Positions 38,309-46,716 of a DNA stretch of 64,000 nt are shown here, one piece after another. A program made the position numbers and the translations under genes. The DNA is from an uncultured beta proteobacterium (lineage in GTDB: Bacteria; Pseudomonadota; Gammaproteobacteria; Burkholderiales; SG8-41). The first letter of the stretch is position 1; each line of letters begins with the position of its first letter. Where the stretch lies: assembly GCA_903889565.1 (NCBI GenBank), contig CAISYC010000005.1, positions 142,921 to 206,920 on the forward strand, read 5' to 3'. The notes beneath the pieces are model-generated. The model was not told the origin of the DNA. It made no database searches and saw only the letters and a program-made list of their open reading frames with translations.

Positions 38309-39931
38309 TCAGCGCACTGCCTCGGCTCGCGCCATCAGCGTCGCATCTTTTTTCAGAAGATGTTTGGCCACCTTGCCCGTCGGCGTGCGCGGCAGTTCGT
38401 CGGCGAAGACCACATAACGCGGCACCTTGAACGCGGCCAGCCGCTCGGCACACCACGCCGCGATCTCCTGCACCGTCACCGCCTGCTGCGGCTTGCGCAC
38501 CACCACCGCAAGCGCTTCCTCGCCGCTGATCTCGTCGCTGACCGCGATGACGCCCACGCCCGACACCGCCGGATGCGCGCCGATCACGCGGTCGAGTTCG
38601 GCGCCGGAAATGTTTTCACCGCGGCGGCGGATGATGTCTTTCTTGCGCGCGATGAAGCTGTACCAGCCGTCCGCATTGCGGCACACCAGATCGCCGGTGT
38701 AAAACCAGCCGTCGCGAATGGCGGCCGCCGTCTGCGCCGGGTCTTTGTAGTACCCCTGCAGCATGGTCGGCAGGCGCACCAGCATTTCACCGCTCACGCC
38801 GTCGGCCACGTCGCGGCCGTCATCGTCGATGATTCGCACCTCGGTCCACGGCATCAGCTTGCCGGGATAAATGCCGGGCGCGCCCATGCTGCCGCGCGTC
38901 TGCTTTGCCTCGACCGGCACGCCGAAGGTACCGGGCACCTCGGTCATGCCAAAACCCTCGACCAGCTTTTTGACGCCGAATTCCCCGGTGAAGGTATCGA
39001 CGATCTCATCGGTGAGTCCGCCGCAGACGATGATCTCGAGGCAATGCCGGTCATCGAATTCGCTGCGCGGCCGCCGCGCCAGTATCGTCATCCCGGCCAG
39101 CATCACGTTGGCACGCGTCACCTGTGTTTTCGCGGCCAGGGTCCAGAACCGGGACGCGCTGAAACGCGGGGCAATCACCAGACAACCGCCGACGACAAAG
39201 GTGCCGGCGACGGAATAAAAAAGCGCATTGATGTGAAACATCGGCAGCACGATCAGTGCGCGGTTACGCGGCTGCAAATAGGAGCGCTCGATTTCGCGTT
39301 CGCCGGACAAACAAAAACTGCGCTGACTGTGCATCACGCCTTTTGGAAAACCCGTGGTACCCGAGGTGTAAATGATGACAACGGTGTCATCGGCCCGGCC
39401 CGCGGGCGCGGGAATCGCTGCGTTCGCTTCCGCCACCAGCGCATCGAGTGAAGGCACCGAAGCGTCCTCACCAAGGACGCGCATGAACCAGGGTGCCGGC
39501 GACATCTCCGCAGTGGCGGCGCGCGCGACCGCGAGGGTCGCGTCGGAACAGGCCACGGCCGATACACCGGCATGGTTCAGCACGTAACGCGCTTCCTCCA
39601 CGCCGTATTCCGGATTGACCGGCACCATGATGGCGCCGAGACGCGCCAGTGCGCACAACAACCGCACGTGCGCATCGCTGTTGCCCGCCATTACGGCAAC
39701 GCGATCGCCGCGACGGATGCCGCGCGCCGCCAGCATGCCGGCCGTTGTGCCGGCGGCCTCGACGAAAGCCGCCCAGGTCCAGGCTTTGTCGTTGAACAAT
39801 ATGCACGGGCGGGTCGCTTCGGGATGCAGGCGCGACTGCAACAGGGCGTCAAGCGTGTAATCGTGCCCGGGAAACGCCGCGAGTACCGCTGCGGGCTTGA
39901 TGAAATCGGCTATCGTGCGTTTTGACACCAT
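38309..39931 (-). CDS. AMP-dependent acyl-CoA synthetase/ligase
   Basis: P-loop-like VVIIYTSGTTGFPKGVMHSQRS; GWFYTGDLVCRNADGWYSFIARKKDIIRRRGENISGAELDRVI; terminal PRTPTGKVAKHLLKK. Confidence 0.92.
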   Translation of the reverse strand: MVSKRTIADFIKPAAVLAAFPGHDYTLDALLQSRLHPEATRPCILFNDKAWTWAAFVEAAGTTAGMLAARGIRRGDRVAVMAGNSDAHVRLLCALARLGAIMVPVNPEYGVEEARYVLNHAGVSAVACSDATLAVARAATAEMSPAPWFMRVLGEDASVPSLDALVAEANAAIPAPAGRADDTVVIIYTSGTTGFPKGVMHSQRSFCLSGEREIERSYLQPRNRALIVLPMFHINALFYSVAGTFVVGGCLVIAPRFSASRFWTLAAKTQVTRANVMLAGMTILARRPRSEFDDRHCLEIIVCGGLTDEIVDTFTGEFGVKKLVEGFGMTEVPGTFGVPVEAKQTRGSMGAPGIYPGKLMPWTEVRIIDDDGRDVADGVSGEMLVRLPTMLQGYYKDPAQTAAAIRDGWFYTGDLVCRNADGWYSFIARKKDIIRRRGENISGAELDRVIGAHPAVSGVGVIAVSDEISGEEALAVVVRKPQQAVTVQEIAAWCAERLAAFKVPRYVVFADELPRTPTGKVAKHLLKKDATLMARAEAVR

Positions 39932-40301
39932 GATTCAGTCGGGCGGCGTCACCGCCGCCCGCTCCCGGCAAATTGATTTGTGCAGCCCGCAGCCATTTTG
40001 GCCTGCGTGATCTTCATACTGTCCGCGGTGACAATGTCGCGCTTCGACGCCATGGTCTGGTTGCATATCCGGACCTGCCGACCTGAACCCGTTTGGGGGC
40101 GCCCGTCGCCGCGCGCCTGCCGTAGTGCTGTTGTGGCAATTTGGCGCCACCGGGAAGCAATTCTTCGGGGTTGTATGGCTACACCTTGTCGATCTGGATG
40201 ATGCAGTCCTTCGCCGTCCGCGCGCGACAAATGCACCTTGCCGCCTGCGGCGCGGTGCATATTTCGGCATCGTCGTCCCGCGTCCGCGGGTTTGAAAGAA
40301 T

Positions 40302-41075
40302 TTACGGCGCGATTACACTGCGGATGTACCAGGGAAAGCTGTCCCAGCTGACGAGTTTTTCGCTGCCGTCGAACAGGCTGGCGATTTTGCCGCCGCCGGC
40401 CTTGTACGAAAATTTCTTCACGTGGTCCGGCGGGTTGGTCGTCGCATTGCGCATGATGTCGATCGCCTGCTCGACCTTGAAAATCTGGAATTTGGCGGGA
40501 TCGCGCGGATCGTAAAACTTCGTTTCGCCGCCGCCTCTGACCGCGGGACCGCGCTGGTATTCGATATGCGCTTCCATGCGCTCGCCGCTCGGCGCGGCGA
40601 ATTCCCAGTCTTCGCTGCCGCTGCTGACGCCGCCCGAGGCGCTCGCGCTGCGCGCCATTTTCGCAACCGGCGCATGCTGATAGACGCCGAAATCGCCCGG
40701 CGCGTCGGCGGCATTTTCAGTGAGCCCGTGAATAATCATCTGGCTGATCACGATGCTGCCGGGTTGGCGAACCGGAATCGCCAAGTAGACGAGCCGCGCG
40801 CTCGGGCGCGCGGCCGGCTTGCCGTCGCTACCCATGATGGCGAAGCGGTCGATGAAAATCATGCGCAAATTGGCGTCCTTCGCCGGCCCCGCGGTCGCCA
40901 CCGCAGGCTCCCAGCCTGCAGGCAGCATTTGCGCCAGCGCCGCATCATTGACGTGAAAGTCGAGTTGCAGGCGGTGTTCGGCTGCCTGTTCGAGCGTGGT
41001 TTGTGCGATGCCCATGCCGGGCAACAGCAAGAGTCCGCCGACAAAAGCGGCAATCGCCAAGATGCAATGTTTCAT
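40302..41075 (-). CDS. Exported protein of unknown function (possibly acetoacetate-decarboxylase-like fold)
   Basis: Signal peptide MKHCILAIAAFVGGLLLLPGMGIAQ, then HRLQLDFHVNDAALAQMLPAGWEPA... PSARLVYLAIPVRQ. Confidence 0.65.
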   Translation of the reverse strand: MKHCILAIAAFVGGLLLLPGMGIAQTTLEQAAEHRLQLDFHVNDAALAQMLPAGWEPAVATAGPAKDANLRMIFIDRFAIMGSDGKPAARPSARLVYLAIPVRQPGSIVISQMIIHGLTENAADAPGDFGVYQHAPVAKMARSASASGGVSSGSEDWEFAAPSGERMEAHIEYQRGPAVRGGGETKFYDPRDPAKFQIFKVEQAIDIMRNATTNPPDHVKKFSYKAGGGKIASLFDGSEKLVSWDSFPWYIRSVIAP

Positions 41076-41174
41076 GTTCTCCCCCGGTTATTTTTTTGAC
41101 CCAGCATTGTAAAGCCGCGCACTGGGGGGCGGACGCCGAAATCACCGCCAGGACCGACAGGGCTTGCAATTACG

Positions 41175-41199
41175 AATAGGAATGATTATCATTAAAGAA
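41175..41199. promoter_or_regulatory. Putative Fur box
   Basis: gaataggAATGATTATCATTaaaga: near-perfect palindrome matching the Fur-box core, just upstream of the cupredoxin/FTR1 genes. Confidence 0.7.
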
Positions 41200-41216
41200 C
41201 TTTTACGGGAGATGCC

Positions 41217-41537
41217 TTGATGCAACGCCTGCTGTTCGCACTGTTATTGCTGCCGGGCCTCGCGCTGGCCGCCGACCTCGAGTTTTCGCTGACCATCAGC
41301 GAGCACCGCTTTACGCCCTCGGCACTGCGCGTGCCCGCCGGCAAAAAAATCAAGCTGCTGATCGATAATCAGGACGCGACGGCCGAGGAATTCGAAAGCC
41401 ACGAATTGAATCGCGAAAAGGTGATTCCGGGCAAATCGAAATCCTTCGTCTTCATCGGCCCGCTCGCCCCCGGCCGCTATCCGTTTTTCGGCGATTTCAA
41501 TTCAAAGACCGCCCAGGGCGTGGTGATCGCCGAGTAA
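41217..41537 (+). CDS. Periplasmic cupredoxin-domain protein of an FTR1-type iron uptake system
   Basis: LEFSLTISEHRFTPSALRVPAGKKIKLLIDNQDATAEEFESHELNREKVIPGKSKSFVFIGPLAPGRYPFFGDFN. Confidence 0.85.
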   Translation: MMQRLLFALLLLPGLALAADLEFSLTISEHRFTPSALRVPAGKKIKLLIDNQDATAEEFESHELNREKVIPGKSKSFVFIGPLAPGRYPFFGDFNSKTAQGVVIAE

Positions 41538-41544
41538 TGACGAC

Positions 41545-42366
41545 ATGCTGTCCGCCGCCATCATCGTCTTTCGCGAATCATTCGAAGCCGCGCTGCTGAT
41601 CGGCATCATCGCCGCGGCCACGCGTTCGATCGCGCAACGCAGCCGCTGGATCGTCGCCGGCATTGCCGCCGGGCTTGCCGGCGCCTGTGTGGTGGCCGCA
41701 TTGACCGGAGAAATCGCCACCCAGTTCGACGGCGCCGGCCAGGAAATATTCAACGCGGTCGTGCTCGGCATCGCCGTCGTGCTGCTGGGCTGGCACAACA
41801 TCTGGATGTCGGCGCACGGCGCCGACCTCGCCGCCGAAGCGCGTCAGGTCGGCCGTAGCGTCGGCGAAGACGGCGCCGAATTATCGATGATACTGACCGT
41901 GGTCGCGCTCGCGGTGTTGCGTGAAGGCAGCGAAACGGTGCTGTTTCTCTATGGCCTGCTGTCCGGCGGCGAGGCCACCAAAACGTCGGTCGCCAGCGGC
42001 GGCGCGCTCGGATTGCTGATGGGGGCGGTCCTCGGATTTATTCTCTACGCCGGCATGCTGCGCATTCCCATGCGCCGGCTGTTTGCCGTCACCAGCACGC
42101 TGATCGTCCTCATCGCCGCCGGCATGGCCTCGCGCGCGGCGCAGTTCCTGATCCAGGTCGATCTGCTGCCGGGGCTGCAAACCCCGCTGTGGGATTTCAA
42201 CGCGGTGCTGCCTCCCGATTCGCTGGTCGGCGGCACGCTGCACGCGCTGGTCGGCTACGACGCATCCCCCGCCGGCATGCAGGTGGTGTTTTACGTTGCC
42301 ACCATCGTTCTCATCCTGACCGGCATGCAAATGGTGCGGTCGGCCCGTCAATCTGCCAATCATTGA
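41545..42366 (+). CDS. FTR1 family iron permease
   Basis: IIVFRESFEAALLIGI (REXXE-like 'RESFEA') and VALAVLREGSETVLFLYGL; multiple membrane segments. Confidence 0.92.
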   Translation: MLSAAIIVFRESFEAALLIGIIAAATRSIAQRSRWIVAGIAAGLAGACVVAALTGEIATQFDGAGQEIFNAVVLGIAVVLLGWHNIWMSAHGADLAAEARQVGRSVGEDGAELSMILTVVALAVLREGSETVLFLYGLLSGGEATKTSVASGGALGLLMGAVLGFILYAGMLRIPMRRLFAVTSTLIVLIAAGMASRAAQFLIQVDLLPGLQTPLWDFNAVLPPDSLVGGTLHALVGYDASPAGMQVVFYVATIVLILTGMQMVRSARQSANH

Positions 42367-42376
42367 AAGTTCTTTC

Positions 42377-43102
42377 ATGCGATCGAAAATCATTGCTGCT
42401 TGCGTCGCCGCCGCGTTTCCGCTGATCGCGTCGGCGGGTCCGTCCGATTATGTCTACGTGCCGAACGTGACCTATGGCGAACGCGAAATCGATTTCAAAA
42501 TGGGCTCCTGGCGGCAGAGCGAAAATGCCGGCGCGGCCTCGATCGGCTACGGCTACGGCATGACGCAGCGCTGGTTCACCGAGTTCTACCGCAAGTACGA
42601 AAACAGCAGCAGCGAGGGCACGCACTTCGATGCCTGGGAATGGGAGAACAAGCTGCAGCTGACGGAAATCGGCGAATACCCGGTCGATGTCGGCGTCATT
42701 CTCGAACTCGAAAAACCGGCCAATCTTCAGGAAGGTTATGAGGTCCGTCTCGGGCCGTTGTTTCAGACCGAGTTCGGCAAGGTTCAACTCAACGCCAACG
42801 TGATTTTCGAGCAGCACTATCGCAGCGATACCACGCAGCGCAGCGAATTGAGCTATCAATGGCAGGCCAAATACCGCTGGCAGCCGAAACTCGAATTCGG
42901 CATGCAGGGTTTCGGCGACGCCGGCAGCATCAACCACTGGGACGCGGTGACGCCCGCCGGTCACCGCATGGGCCCCGCGATCTTCGGCAAATTCAATCTC
43001 GGCAACCACCGCGCCATCAACTACAACGCCGCGTGGCTGATCGGCACCACCGGCAATGCACCGAGCCAGAATTTCCGTGCCCAGGTCGAATACGAGTTTT
43101 AG
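42377..43102 (+). CDS. Predicted outer-membrane/beta-barrel-like exported protein in the iron-uptake cluster
   Basis: Signal peptide, alternating amphipathic segments and C-terminal aromatic residue (QVEYEF*); co-oriented 10 nt after FTR1. Confidence 0.65.
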   Translation: MRSKIIAACVAAAFPLIASAGPSDYVYVPNVTYGEREIDFKMGSWRQSENAGAASIGYGYGMTQRWFTEFYRKYENSSSEGTHFDAWEWENKLQLTEIGEYPVDVGVILELEKPANLQEGYEVRLGPLFQTEFGKVQLNANVIFEQHYRSDTTQRSELSYQWQAKYRWQPKLEFGMQGFGDAGSINHWDAVTPAGHRMGPAIFGKFNLGNHRAINYNAAWLIGTTGNAPSQNFRAQVEYEF

Positions 43103-43153
43103 CCGCCGCGCCCGTGTAGACTACGCCTGTCCCCCCGGGCACAGGCGTAACGC

Positions 43154-43786
43154 ATGGAGTGGTTCAACGTCGTCGTTCATTTCGACCGCTATCTCGACAT
43201 GGCGATGCACAACTATGGCGCGCTGGTATACCTGCTGCTGTTCCTGATCGTGTTCTGCGAGACCGCGCTGCTCGCGCTGTTTTTCCTTCCGGGCGATCCG
43301 CTGCTGTTTATCAGCGGCGCACTGTGCGCGGGCGGCGCGATCGACATCTGGCTGCTGATGACGCTGCTGTTTGCGGCGGCAGTCGTTGGCAGCGTCGTCA
43401 ACTACCACATCGGCCGTTTCATCGGCGCGAGGGTGTTCTCGCGCAATTACCGCTGGCTCAACCGCGCCGCGCTGCAGCGGACCCGCGATTTCTACGAACG
43501 CCATGGCGGCCTTACATTTTTGCTATCGCCCTTCATCGCCGTGGTGCGCACGTTTGCGCCTTTCGTCGCCGGCGTTTCGGCGATGACCTTCCGCAAATTT
43601 CTCGCCTACACTGTCGCCGGCGATGCGATCTGGGTCGTGCTGCTGGTGCCCGGCGGCTATTTCTTCGGCAACATTCCCGTCATCCGCGACCACCTGAACG
43701 GCATCGTGCTGATCGGCATCGGCGCCGGCGTTGGCTCGCTGCTTGCGGGCTGGCTGTGGAAACAGTTAAAAACGCGCGCGGTTTGA
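43154..43786 (+). CDS. DedA family membrane protein
   Basis: FCETALLALFFLPGDPLLFISGALC...NYHIGRFIGARVF...FYERHGGLTFLLSPFIAVVRTFAPFVAGVSAM. Confidence 0.92.
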   Translation: MEWFNVVVHFDRYLDMAMHNYGALVYLLLFLIVFCETALLALFFLPGDPLLFISGALCAGGAIDIWLLMTLLFAAAVVGSVVNYHIGRFIGARVFSRNYRWLNRAALQRTRDFYERHGGLTFLLSPFIAVVRTFAPFVAGVSAMTFRKFLAYTVAGDAIWVVLLVPGGYFFGNIPVIRDHLNGIVLIGIGAGVGSLLAGWLWKQLKTRAV

Positions 43787-43818
43787 CGCCGCGCCGAACA
43801 GGTTTGCTCGCCTGAGCA

Positions 43819-44784
43819 TCATTCGACGCGCATGCCGGCGTCCCTGACCACCTTGCGCCAGCGCGGCACTTCAACCGCGATCAGATCGCGCAAACGCTCG
43901 GGACTGCCGCCGATCGGCTCGCCGCCGTCCTCCGCAAGTTTCTTCGCAATGTCCGGTGATTTCACCGCGGCTGCCAGTTCCCCACTCAGCTTTCTGACGA
44001 TCGCCGGCGGCGTGCCGGCAGGCGCCAGCCAACCGTGCCAGGTGCTGACATCAAAACCCGCCACGCCGGCTTCGGCGATCGCGGGCAATTCAGGCAGCAC
44101 CGCGGAACGCTCGGCAGTGGTCACCGCGAGCGCGCGCAGGCGGCCGGCTTTCACATAAGGCAGCGCGGCCAGCACGTTGCCGAACAGGCTCTGAATCTGG
44201 CCGGCGATCGTTTCCACCATGACCTGCCCGGATCCCTTGTAGGGCACCAGCGTCAGCCTGATCTGTGCGGCCGCGATGAACCATGCCGACACCAGATGCG
44301 TGGTGCTGCCGTTGGCAACACCCATCGCAATGGCATCGGGTCGCGACCTGGCCAACGCGATCAGATCGCGCGTCGACTTGACCGGCAGCCCCGGATGAAC
44401 CAACAGCAAAAAGGGCGCCTTGCTGACCAGCGAAATCGATTCAAAATCCTTGACCGGATCGTACGGCAGATCGGGCCGCAACGCGGGCACGAACGACAGC
44501 GCAGTCGAACTCGCCATCAGCGTGTAGCCGTCGGGCGCCGCTTTGGCGACGAGATCGTAGCCTAACGTGTAACCGGCGCCGGTGTGATTTTCAACCACGA
44601 AGGAGCGCCTGAATCGTTCGCCCAGTTTCTGCGCGAGGATGCGCGCCAACAGATCGGTCGCCGCACCGGTGGCGGTGGGCACGATCACGCGCACCGGCTT
44701 GGCCGGGTAGGCGGACGGATTCTGCGCGTGCGCAGGCGCCAGTGGCAGCATCGCGACGGCGGCGATTAAACCGAATCGTCGCAT
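43819..44784 (-). CDS. Bug/TctC-type solute-binding protein
   Basis: SAYPAKPVRVIVPTATGAATDLLARILAQKLGERFRRSFVVENHTGAGYTLGYDLVAK; start set at MRRFGLIAAVAML. Confidence 0.92.
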   Translation of the reverse strand: MRRFGLIAAVAMLPLAPAHAQNPSAYPAKPVRVIVPTATGAATDLLARILAQKLGERFRRSFVVENHTGAGYTLGYDLVAKAAPDGYTLMASSTALSFVPALRPDLPYDPVKDFESISLVSKAPFLLLVHPGLPVKSTRDLIALARSRPDAIAMGVANGSTTHLVSAWFIAAAQIRLTLVPYKGSGQVMVETIAGQIQSLFGNVLAALPYVKAGRLRALAVTTAERSAVLPELPAIAEAGVAGFDVSTWHGWLAPAGTPPAIVRKLSGELAAAVKSPDIAKKLAEDGGEPIGGSPERLRDLIAVEVPRWRKVVRDAGMRVE

Positions 44785-44804
44785 GGGCTCGTCCCTGCGC
44801 CGCA

Positions 44805-45644
44805 TCAAACGGCCCGCTCTTCGAGAAACTGCCGGATCGCCGCAACACAGCGCCCGGCTGCAAGATAATGAATACCGAAATCGTAGCCGTCGAGGCGCAC
44901 CAGTTGCCCGTTCGGCAAAATCCGGCTCATCTCGTCCAATTGTTTGCGCCGGTTTTCCGGACAGTTGTCGCCGAGTATCAATAACACCGGCGCGGTGATT
45001 TCCGGCAAACGCGGCCACAAATCGATCCGGGTGAAACTGCGGAAGGCGCTGATTGCGACATGCGACGGCACGCGGTCCATTTCCCGTGCCCACCATTCGC
45101 CGAGTTCCGGCGGAATTTTTGCAATATCGACGCGATACTTGAGCGTGCGCCGGCACCATTCGCCGACACCGTATTTTTCGAGCGCGGCCGCCTGGTCTTT
45201 TTCACCGATCGCATAGGTATCGACTGTCTGCACGGCGGTCTTCGCCGTCGTATTGCAGGCCGCAATCGAGGCAATGCGCCGCGGGTCGCGCAGCGCCACC
45301 GCCATGCCGACCTTGCCGCCGGTCGATTCACCGACCCAGTGCACGCGCTCGATGCCAAGGTGATCGAGCAGACCGATCACATCGTCAACCGCTTCGTCGA
45401 GTTCGAGCTGGTGACCGCGCGCGGGTTTCGCACTGTGACCGTAGCCACGCGGGTCCATGCGCAGCACGCGGTAATCGCGTCCGAGCAGCGGCACCCACGC
45501 ATGCCAGAATTCGATGTTGCGGCAATAACCCGGATAGAGCAGAAACGTTTCTGCGGGCGTGGTCGCCCACGGCGCGGTGTGATCGGCGAGATCGTAGTGA
45601 ATGTCGGTGCCGTTGACATGCGCAATCTGAAAATATCTCGCCAT
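44805..45644 (-). CDS. Alpha/beta-hydrolase
   Basis: IHYDLADHTAPWATTPAETFLLYPGYCRNIEFWHAWVPLLGRDYRVLRMDPRGYGHS; GESTGG elbow. Confidence 0.88.
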   Translation of the reverse strand: MARYFQIAHVNGTDIHYDLADHTAPWATTPAETFLLYPGYCRNIEFWHAWVPLLGRDYRVLRMDPRGYGHSAKPARGHQLELDEAVDDVIGLLDHLGIERVHWVGESTGGKVGMAVALRDPRRIASIAACNTTAKTAVQTVDTYAIGEKDQAAALEKYGVGEWCRRTLKYRVDIAKIPPELGEWWAREMDRVPSHVAISAFRSFTRIDLWPRLPEITAPVLLILGDNCPENRRKQLDEMSRILPNGQLVRLDGYDFGIHYLAAGRCVAAIRQFLEERAV

Positions 45645-45972
45645 TGCCGTCCTCTGTTAATTGCCGCTTCGTCGATCGCGCAGTGATCATAGTCTATTCG
45701 TTCCGATTCAAAAGCGGGCAGCGCGACGCATCGCCTGCATTTACGCCAAAACGGCGCAATACGTGTTGCAATGCATCAGACCGCCCCGCTATTGAACAAC
45801 CGTATTCGCACATCCGGGCCAGCAAGCAGGTTTGAACCCGCGGATATGCGGCATTCATTGCGGCTGTTACAAATTGTTTCTTTTTTCCCTGCAATCCGGT
45901 CAACGCTCGCGTTGCAAGGCCCGTTATTCCGAGCGGCGCCATCGCCATTCCATTTCAATCAAAGGAGAGAAC

Positions 45973-46305
45973 ATGATTAAAACGACTTTAGTGGCACTGG
46001 CGAGCGCGTTCGCCATGGCCGCAATCGCACCGGCATTCGCCCAGACCACCGCGCCGGCACCCCAGGCGCCGACCGCGGTTCAACAGGACAACCAGAACAT
46101 CCGTCAGGATCGCCGCGACATTCGCAAGGATGAGAAGGCCCGCGCGGAAGATCGTCGCGAAGCGCGTCAGGACGAGCGCAAAGGCGATTTCAAAGATGCC
46201 CGCAAGGAGCGCCAGGCCGCCCATCAGGAAACACGCGACATCCATCAGGATCGCAAGGAACTGCATCAGGACCGCGAGCAGCGCCGCGAAGACCGCAAGA
46301 AATAA
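45973..46305 (+). CDS. Exported highly charged, repeat-rich small protein
   Basis: Signal peptide then QQDNQNIRQDRRDIRKDEKARAEDRREARQDERKGDFKDARKERQAAHQETRDIHQDRKELHQDREQRREDRKK; ribosome-binding site AGGAGA. Confidence 0.75.
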   Translation: MIKTTLVALASAFAMAAIAPAFAQTTAPAPQAPTAVQQDNQNIRQDRRDIRKDEKARAEDRREARQDERKGDFKDARKERQAAHQETRDIHQDRKELHQDREQRREDRKK

Positions 46306-46326
46306 ACGGCGCCGCCGGCTGCTCAC

Positions 46327-46363
46327 ATGACAAGGGGTGCTTGATGCACCCCTTGTCATTTTT
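46327..46363 (+). terminator. Rho-independent terminator
   Basis: Perfect 14-bp stem atgacaaggggtgc-ttgat-gcaccccttgtcat followed by ttttg; between convergent genes. Confidence 0.85.
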
Positions 46364-46379
46364 GCGTGCCCGGAACGCT

Positions 46380-46715
46380 TCAGTTGCCCTTTTCGCCCTC
46401 GACCACATAGGCCCACAGGGCCTTGATATCGTCGGGCTTCAATACATCGCCCCACGGCGGCATGTTGCGCACGCCGTCAGTCACCGAGTTGACGAAACGC
46501 ATCGGCTCGTCGCGCGGAAAGGTGGCGAGATCGATCGCCCACGGCGGATTCTTCATATGATTGCCGTGGCAGACCGCGCAGTTGGCGGCAAAGATTTCCG
46601 CCCCCTGCTGGACCAGCGCGGGCGGAAACGACTGCGCCACCGCCTCGTGCATCACGGTGGCGGCGCACGCAAACGGCACAACAAACAGCAAACCGAAACC
46701 ATGCTTCATCGCCAC
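46380..46715 (-). CDS. Cytochrome c associated with PQQ-dependent dehydrogenases
   Basis: Single CxxCH (AANCAVCHGNHMKNPPWAIDLATFP) and NMPPWGDVLKPDDIKALWAYV; co-oriented with the PQQ dehydrogenases. Confidence 0.85.
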   Translation of the reverse strand: MAMKHGFGLLFVVPFACAATVMHEAVAQSFPPALVQQGAEIFAANCAVCHGNHMKNPPWAIDLATFPRDEPMRFVNSVTDGVRNMPPWGDVLKPDDIKALWAYVVEGEKGN

Positions 46716-46716
46716 C

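Noticed and set aside
39935-40270. Minus-strand ORFs between the acyl-CoA ligase and the exported protein
   Set aside because: Three frames give partial plausible peptides but none has a convincing start, ribosome-binding site or motif; possibly a decayed gene, not supportable.
45694-45948. 84-aa minus-strand ORF
   Set aside because: No convincing motif or coding signature; may be intergenic promoter region.
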